Positions 59,091-64,000 of a stretch of 64,000 bases of DNA are shown here, one piece after another. Every line of letters starts with the position of its first letter. Within the stretch, counting starts at the first letter, position 1. The notes beneath the pieces are model-generated. The model made no database searches, was not told where the DNA came from, and saw only the letters and a program-made list of their open reading frames with translations. Source of the stretch: DASUBV01 sp035763085 (lineage in GTDB: Bacteria > Actinomycetota > Actinomycetes > Streptosporangiales > Streptosporangiaceae); contig DASUBV010000016.1 in assembly GCA_035763085.1 (NCBI GenBank), forward strand, positions 1-64,000. Reading direction: 5' to 3'. The translations under genes were made by a program, and so were the position numbers.

Positions 59091-59119
59091 AAATTAAGCG
59101 ATCGAGCGCCGCCACACAA
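59091..59119 (-). promoter_or_regulatory. Candidate promoter of the HU gene
   Basis: Reading the minus strand, TTGTGT (59114-59119) is followed after 17 bases by TAATTT (59091-59096), about 80 bases before the hup ATG. It lies in a locally AT-rich stretch. Inferred only. Confidence 0.4.
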
Positions 59120-59227
59120 ATACCAAGCAGGAATTACCCGCGTGTCGAAGCGCATTTTCCGGCCGAGCGAGACCCGCGCTGGCCTTCCCGTTATGCCGTG
59201 ACCTGATTTTTTGCTTTGTTAAATCAG

Positions 59228-59470
59228 CTATTTTCCGGCTATCGCGACATCTAGCGCGGCCAGGAAGCCATCCAGCCGCCGGCGGCATCCCGCCGGATCG
59301 GCGCCGGGCGCCTTGGCCGCATCGCAGACAGCGATCAGGTGACGCTGCAGCCGGGCCCGGATTTCCGGCGGTAGATTTCCCGCGGCGAGCCGGGCCTGCG
59401 CGGCATGCAGCCGCATGGCGAGGTCGTCGGCGCCTGCCGCCTGCGGGCCGCTGACCGAATCTGCCTGCAC
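59228..59470 (-). CDS. Small hypothetical protein (80 aa)
   Basis: The product is all-helical, Ala-rich and soluble (DDLAMRLHAAQARLAAGN, then RARLQRHLIAVCDAAKA). No family recognised. GTG 59468-59470 has GGGGAGAAC just upstream, which supports translation. It lies between the HU gene and the divergent transhydrogenase operon. Confidence 0.6.
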   Translation of the reverse strand: MQADSVSGPQAAGADDLAMRLHAAQARLAAGNLPPEIRARLQRHLIAVCDAAKAPGADPAGCRRRLDGFLAALDVAIAGK

Positions 59471-59672
59471 GTTCTCCCCTAACCGGCCCGGCGTCGGCGC
59501 GGGGCCGCGGTCGCCACGGCAGGCGCAGAGCCGCCTGCGCGCTGCCCTACCAATGATGCGCGGTCACTTCCCGGCTCTGCGCCGGGGTCCGGTGACAGGT
59601 AGCATCGCGGTAGCGGACCGCGGCCCGGCCAGGGGCCGCGCGCCACACCCGGACACCGAGCGAGGCCTGCCC

Positions 59673-60932
59673 ATGAAGGTCGCCGTGGTCAGGGAGACTG
59701 CGCACGGCGAGCGGCGCGTCGCCCTGGTGCCAGAGGCCGTGGTCAAGCTGCATGCAGCTGGATTCGAGATCCTGATGGAGTCGGGCGCGGGTGACGGCGC
59801 CTGGCTGACCGACGACAGCTTCGCCGAGGCCGGCGCCAGTGTCGTCGGCCGTGCCGAGGCCCTGGCCAGCGCCGATGCGGTGCTGATGGTCGGCCGCCCG
59901 GACGAGGCGACGATCAGCGCGCTGCACCGCGGGCAAATGCTCCTCGGGCTGCTCGCACCGCTGACCGACCCGGAGCTGGCGCAGCGCCTGGCCGCGGCCG
60001 GGGTGACCGCGGTGAGCATGGACATGATCCCGCGCACGCTGCCCCGCGCCCAGCCGATGGACGCGCTGACCTCACAGGCCAACATCGCCGGATACAAGGC
60101 GGCGCTGATCGCGGCGGCGGCCTTCGGCCGGTTCTTCCCGCTGCTGATCACCGCGGCCGGCACCGCGCGCCCCGCACGGGTGCTGGTGCTGGGCACCGGC
60201 GTCGCCGGGCTGCAGGCGATCGGCACGGCCCGGCGGCTCGGCGCTGTCGTCAGCGCCTACGACGTCCGCCCGGAGACCCGGACCGAGGTGGAGTCGCTGG
60301 GCGGCACGTTCATCGAGCTGACCTCCGTCGGGCCCGCCTCCGGGACCGGCGGCTACGCCCGCGCGCTGGACGAGGACGAGCGGCAGGCGCAGCAGGACGA
60401 GCTCGCCGGCCACATCGCCGCGCATGACGTGGTGATCACCACCGCGCAGGTGCCGGGGCGGCGCCCGCCGCTGCTGGTCACCGAGGACGCGCTCAAGGGC
60501 ATGTCGGCCGGGTCGGTCATCGTGGACATGGGCGCCAGTGACCTCGGCGGCAACGTCGCCGGGTCGCAGCCGGGCGAGACGATCGTGACCGAGAACGGGG
60601 TCACGGTGATCGGCGCGGCCGGGCTGCCGTCCACCATGCCGACGGCGGCCTCCTCGATGTACGCGCGGAACGTCAGCTCGCTGCTGCAGTACCTGGTCAA
60701 GGACGGCGCGCTGGCCATTGACTGCGATGACGACCTGCAGGCGGGGGTGATCATCACCCATGATGGGCAGGTCGTGCATCCCGCGCTGACCGAGGCCGCC
60801 CCGCGCAGCGGGCCCGGTGCGGAGCAGACAGGCGGCGAGACGAGCGCTGCCGCCGCGGAGCGCGCGCCTGCCGCATCCGAAGGTCCGGCCGAGCCTGGAG
60901 GTAGCGCCGATGACGTCAGCCCTGCTCGTTGA
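59673..60932 (+). CDS. pntAA: NAD(P) transhydrogenase alpha subunit, NAD-binding part
   Basis: Proton-translocating transhydrogenase exchanges hydride between NADH and NADP+. This subunit binds NAD. The 419-aa product shows MKVAVVRETAHGERRVALVP, the Rossmann motif VLGTGVAGLQAIGTARRLGA, and SAYDVRPETRTEVESLGG. The last 60 residues are an Ala/Glu/Pro linker. ATG 59673. It overlaps the membrane subunit gene by 23 bases, and the three-subunit split form is typical of many actinobacteria and some proteobacteria. Confidence 0.93.
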   Translation: MKVAVVRETAHGERRVALVPEAVVKLHAAGFEILMESGAGDGAWLTDDSFAEAGASVVGRAEALASADAVLMVGRPDEATISALHRGQMLLGLLAPLTDPELAQRLAAAGVTAVSMDMIPRTLPRAQPMDALTSQANIAGYKAALIAAAAFGRFFPLLITAAGTARPARVLVLGTGVAGLQAIGTARRLGAVVSAYDVRPETRTEVESLGGTFIELTSVGPASGTGGYARALDEDERQAQQDELAGHIAAHDVVITTAQVPGRRPPLLVTEDALKGMSAGSVIVDMGASDLGGNVAGSQPGETIVTENGVTVIGAAGLPSTMPTAASSMYARNVSSLLQYLVKDGALAIDCDDDLQAGVIITHDGQVVHPALTEAAPRSGPGAEQTGGETSAAAAERAPAASEGPAEPGGSADDVSPAR

Positions 60933-61290
60933 CCTGACCATCTTCGTGCTCAGCCTCTGGGTGGGCTTCGAGGTGATCAGCAAGGTGCCCGCCACCTTGC
61001 ACACGCCGCTGATGTCGGCGGCCAACTCGATCCACGGGATCGTGCTGGCTGGGGCGATGCTCATCGCCGTGACCGCCGACAACGCGGTCGGCTACGTGCT
61101 CGCGTTCGTGGCGGCGGCGTTCGCGGCGGCGAACGTCGTCGGCGGGTACGCGGTGACCGGCCGGATGCTGAAGATGTTCAAGCGGCGACCTGCCGCCCCG
61201 GCGGCCGGAGGAGGCCAGGCGGCCGGTTCCGCCTCGGCGGCCCCGTCGGCCTCGGCGGTGGAGAGCAACGGCGGCGGGCGGCGCGGGTGA
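60910..61290 (+). CDS. pntAB: NAD(P) transhydrogenase alpha subunit, membrane part
   Basis: The 126-aa product has three to four predicted membrane segments (LVDLTIFVLSLWVGFEVI, later IVLAGAMLIAVT, VLAFVAAAFAAANVVGGY). It ends in the cytoplasmic MLKMFKRRP and a Gly/Ser/Ala tail. It corresponds to the membrane C-terminal part of fused PntA. ATG 60910 has GGAGGTAG upstream. It overlaps pntAA and, as GTGA, pntB; all three are one operon. Confidence 0.92.
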   Translation: MTSALLVDLTIFVLSLWVGFEVISKVPATLHTPLMSAANSIHGIVLAGAMLIAVTADNAVGYVLAFVAAAFAAANVVGGYAVTGRMLKMFKRRPAAPAAGGGQAAGSASAAPSASAVESNGGGRRG

Positions 61291-62696
61291 GCACCTTCGC
61301 CTGGGTTACCCAGCTGCTGTATGTGCTGTCCGCGTCCTGCTTCGTGCTGGGCCTGCACCAGATGAACAACCCCGCCACCGCGCGGCGCGGCAACCAGGTC
61401 TCGACCACCGGCATGGTCACGGCCATCGCGGTGACCCTGGCCATCGTCATCCACTCCGGCGCCATCAGCGCAACCGGCTGGGCCGTGATGATCGCCGGGG
61501 CCCTGGTGGGCTCGGCCATCGGCCTGTACTCGGCCCGGACCGTCCAGATGACCGCCATGCCGCAGCTGGTCAGCATGTTCAACGCCGTCGGCGGCGGCGC
61601 GGCCGCGCTGGTCGCCATCCACGACTACATCCGGCTCGCCGACACCGGGGCCGGCGTGGCCACCTCGACCACTGTCACCACCCTGCTTGACGTGATCATC
61701 GGCTCGGTGACGTTCTCCGGGTCCCTCATCGCCGCCGGCAAGCTGCAAGGCGTCATCACCTCATCGCCGGTCACCTTCCCCGGCGCCCGCGTCGTGAACC
61801 TGCTGCTGGCCGCCGTGGTCCTCGGCACCGGCGGCTTCCTGATCGCCACCACCAGCCTGCCCGGCCTGCTCGTGGTGGTCCTCGCCTCGCTCGCGTTCGG
61901 CATCTCGATGGTCATGCCGATCGGCGGCGCCGACATGCCGGTCGTCATCTCCCTGCTGAACGCCTTCACCGGCACCGCCGTGGCCATGGCCGGGTTCGTC
62001 ATCGGCAACTGGGCGCTGATCATCGCCGGCGCCCTGGTCGGCGCGTCCGGCGGCATCCTGACCAAGCTCATGGCTGACGCCATGAACCGGTCCATCCGCA
62101 ACATCATCGTCGGCGGTTTCGGCACCGGCGACACCGCTGTCGCGGCCGCGGGCGGCTCGGGGTCCATCCAGTCGGTCGCCGCCGACGATGCCGCCATCCA
62201 GCTGGCCTACGCGTCCAAGGTGATCATCGTGCCCGGGTATGGCCTCGCCGCCGCTCAGGCCCAGCATGAGGTGGCCGCGCTCGCCGACATGCTGGAGTCC
62301 CGCGGCGTCGACGTCAGCTACGCCATCCACCCGGTCGCCGGCCGCATGCCCGGCCACATGAACGTGCTGCTGGCCGAGGCCAACGTGCCCTACCCGCAGC
62401 TCAAGGAGATGGACGACGTCAATCCCGAGTTCGCCCGGACGGACGTGGCCCTGGTCATCGGCGCCAACGACGTCACCAACCCCGCAGCGCGGCGCGCCGG
62501 CACGGCGATCTCGGGCATGCCGATCCTCGACGTCGACCAGGCCAAGAGCATCATCGTGATCAAGCGCTCGATGGGTCACGGGTACGCGGGCATCGACAAC
62601 GAGCTGTACACCGACCCGAAGACCAGCATGTACTTCGCCGACGCCAAGACGGCCCTCGCCGATCTCGCCGCCGCAGTCAAAACACTCGTCGGCTGA
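61287..62696 (+). CDS. pntB: NAD(P) transhydrogenase beta subunit
   Basis: PntB supplies most membrane helices and the NADP-binding domain. The 469-aa product has about eight hydrophobic segments, then the soluble domain with IIVPGYGLAAAQAQHEVA, FAIHPVAGRMPGHMNVLL here as YAIHPVAGRMPGHMNVLL, and late DVDQAKSIIVIKRSMG. GTG 61287 overlaps the pntAB stop as GTGA. No terminator is evident directly after its stop; the next 350 bases are repeat-like. Confidence 0.95.
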   Translation: MSTFAWVTQLLYVLSASCFVLGLHQMNNPATARRGNQVSTTGMVTAIAVTLAIVIHSGAISATGWAVMIAGALVGSAIGLYSARTVQMTAMPQLVSMFNAVGGGAAALVAIHDYIRLADTGAGVATSTTVTTLLDVIIGSVTFSGSLIAAGKLQGVITSSPVTFPGARVVNLLLAAVVLGTGGFLIATTSLPGLLVVVLASLAFGISMVMPIGGADMPVVISLLNAFTGTAVAMAGFVIGNWALIIAGALVGASGGILTKLMADAMNRSIRNIIVGGFGTGDTAVAAAGGSGSIQSVAADDAAIQLAYASKVIIVPGYGLAAAQAQHEVAALADMLESRGVDVSYAIHPVAGRMPGHMNVLLAEANVPYPQLKEMDDVNPEFARTDVALVIGANDVTNPAARRAGTAISGMPILDVDQAKSIIVIKRSMGHGYAGIDNELYTDPKTSMYFADAKTALADLAAAVKTLVG

Positions 62697-62960
62697 CCCA
62701 CCCCACGCCCGACCCGCCCGGCGTCCGACGCTCCTGGCGCCCGACCCGCCCACCACCTGGCCCGGCCGGCCCTAACCCCACCCGCGCGCGCCGGCGCCCG
62801 CCCCGCACGGTCCTGACCCGCCCGCGCTGACCCGCCCGGTGTCCGACCCGCACGGTACCCGACCCGCCCCGGCGCTCCTCGCGCCTGACCCGCCCGGTAC
62901 CTGACCCGTCGGACGCCTGACCCGTCTGGCATGAGCCGTCTGGCGTCTGAGCCGCCCGCC
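62697..62960. repeat. Degenerate CTGACCCGCCCGG repeat region
   Basis: A unit close to CTGACCCGCCCGGT recurs many times with irregular spacing after pntB, with variants such as CTGACCCGTCTGG. It has no plausible coding pattern in either direction. The tract ends about 120 bases before the zeta-like gene. Confidence 0.55.
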
Positions 62961-63082
62961 GAGTGGGCCGTTATCGGCATCAGTCCATCCGCGACGACAA
63001 CCCGCAAGCGGCGGTCCCGGCGAACTGACGCGGTCTGCGGAGCTTAGGTACGTTATCGTCGTTTCGTGCTGCCCAGGCCCGC

Positions 63083-64000
63083 ATGCCGGACGAGCCGGTG
63101 ACCGCCGATCGAGCCGTCTCGGCCGACCGTGCCCTCCCGGCGGACCGAGATTCCCTGGCCGACGGACGAGACCTCGACAGGCGCGACCGGCCCACCCCAT
63201 CGGATGACCTGCATCGCCGCTTAGATCAGCTCCCGCCCGGCCACCCGTCCTCCCCCAACGAACCAGACGGCGCCCGCCGCACCCAAACCCCCCGCTGCCG
63301 CGACCTGGACGACGAGTCCGGCTTAGAGGACCGTCCTCACGTTGATGAGGCTCTGCGATACACAGACCCCGAATGGGCCGACCATAAGGTTGAGCTCCGG
63401 GATGGACTTCGCGATGCCAGCGACGCTGAGCTTGACTCCAAGGTCCAGCACACCACTGACCCAGATCAAGAACAGTGGACGCCTGAACGCGACCGCATTC
63501 ATGGGGAGATCGTCCAAGAGTTGTATGAGCGAGCCAGCCACGTTCCCTGCGACCGGCTCTCCATCATCGCCGGAGGCTTACCGGGCGCGGGGAAAACAAC
63601 GATCCTCAGAGACCATGCAGGCATAGACCTCTCGAAGTACCTGATGGTCAATCCCGATATCGGCAAGGAGGAACTCGCCTTGCGGGGGCTCATCCCCCAC
63701 GTGCCGGGTCTGTCTCCTATGGAGGCCTCTGACCTCGTCCACGAGGAGTCCTCAGTCATCGCAAAACAACTCGCGCACAAGGCCATCCAGGACGGCAAGA
63801 ATCTCATCTGGGACATCACCATGTCCCGAGAGGACACGACTAAGGATCGGATCGACGCCCTACGGTCTGCTGGCTATCGCGTTGATGGGCTCTTCATCGA
63901 CGTCCCCATAGATCTCAGCATCCGCCGAGCCGACGCTCGACATCGCGAAGGAGAAGATCTGTACAGAGCAGGAATAGGGCTGGGCGGCCGATATGTCCCG
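63083..64000 (+). CDS. Zeta-toxin-like kinase, cut by the window edge
   Basis: The frame is open from ATG 63083 to the window end (306 codons, no stop). After a 150-residue polar, Asp/Arg-rich N-terminus comes a helix (RDRIHGEIVQELYERAS) and the Walker A motif IIAGGLPGAGKTT, then YLMVNPDIGKEELA and NLIWDITMSREDTTKDRI. This is the P-loop kinase domain of zeta-like toxins, which phosphorylate UDP-N-acetylglucosamine. No epsilon-like antitoxin is visible upstream. GC content and third-position GC are lower than in its neighbours, suggesting transfer. The 3' part is missing. Confidence 0.8.
   Translation, partial: MPDEPVTADRAVSADRALPADRDSLADGRDLDRRDRPTPSDDLHRRLDQLPPGHPSSPNEPDGARRTQTPRCRDLDDESGLEDRPHVDEALRYTDPEWADHKVELRDGLRDASDAELDSKVQHTTDPDQEQWTPERDRIHGEIVQELYERASHVPCDRLSIIAGGLPGAGKTTILRDHAGIDLSKYLMVNPDIGKEELALRGLIPHVPGLSPMEASDLVHEESSVIAKQLAHKAIQDGKNLIWDITMSREDTTKDRIDALRSAGYRVDGLFIDVPIDLSIRRADARHREGEDLYRAGIGLGGRYVP

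Noticed and set aside
1..64000. tRNA, rRNA or CRISPR array
   Set aside because: No cloverleaf with a TTCGA-type arm, no rRNA sequence and no regularly spaced short repeats with unique spacers were found.

Overview
This window is a very GC-rich chromosomal segment with codon-position GC bias, leaderless-looking promoters, GTG/TTG starts and 4-base GTGA/ATGA gene overlaps. It carries actinobacterial hallmark genes: DUF2469 beside rnhB, two tandem signal peptidases I, a DivIVA-like protein, a stand-alone Lrp-type ligand-binding protein, the F420 enzyme CofC, and a three-subunit transhydrogenase. It is best read as the chromosome of a filamentous-type actinomycete (Actinomycetota). I cannot name a genus from sequence alone.

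Layout. (1) 1-6.7 kb: the rpsB-tsf-pyrH-frr-cdsA-rlmN translation, nucleotide and lipid cluster on the minus strand. It is interrupted by a plus-strand SUFU-domain gene, and rlmN has an apparent one-base frameshift. (2) 7-10.9 kb: xerC and dprA (minus) with a convergent DUF3048 gene. (3) 10.9-18.5 kb: an accessory block that separates dprA from its usual partner comM. It holds a PelF-like glycosyltransferase plus a CE18/Agd3-like secreted deacetylase (a candidate exopolysaccharide locus), an XRE regulator with two divergent mini-genes, and a DoxX-like/TetR pair. Short repeats and a duplicated comM 3' end punctuate the right half of this block. (4) 18.5-29.1 kb: comM-yraN-DUF2469-rnhB-lepB-lepB, then rplS-trmD-rimM-khpA-rpsP-ffh (minus). 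(5) 29.2-30.9 kb: a nitric oxide synthase remnant, a small hypothetical gene and a DivIVA-like gene. (6) 30.9-46.5 kb: ftsY-smc, a Tat-exported alpha/beta hydrolase, acyP-mutM-rnc-rpmF-DUF177-coaD-rsmD-recG-DAK2 (minus) and rpmB (plus).

(7) 46.6-51.0 kb: a second accessory island between rpmB and thiD, with an IS701-type transposase remnant, a Fic protein behind a degenerate 74-bp repeat, a broken HTH gene with a HicB-like partner, and several small genes including a DUF2335 membrane protein. (8) 51.0-59.5 kb: thiD, a membrane-anchored CBM2-like protein, thiL, Lrp-like, cofC, plsC-gpsA-ddl and the HU gene. (9) 59.6-62.7 kb: the pntAA-pntAB-pntB transhydrogenase operon. (10) 63.1 kb to the edge: a partial, lower-GC zeta-toxin-like kinase.

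Most of the window is housekeeping: ribosome biogenesis and recycling, tRNA/rRNA modification, the SRP pathway (ffh, ftsY, lepB), chromosome organisation (smc, xerC, hup), repair (mutM, recG) and cofactor synthesis (coaD, thiD, thiL, cofC). The most unusual material is in the two accessory blocks. Those points are the comM 3'-end duplication with repeated att-like sequences, the 29-bp palindrome spanning two symmetric leaderless promoters, the triple GTTGAC operator, and the glycosyltransferase/deacetylase pair with a coupled leader ORF.
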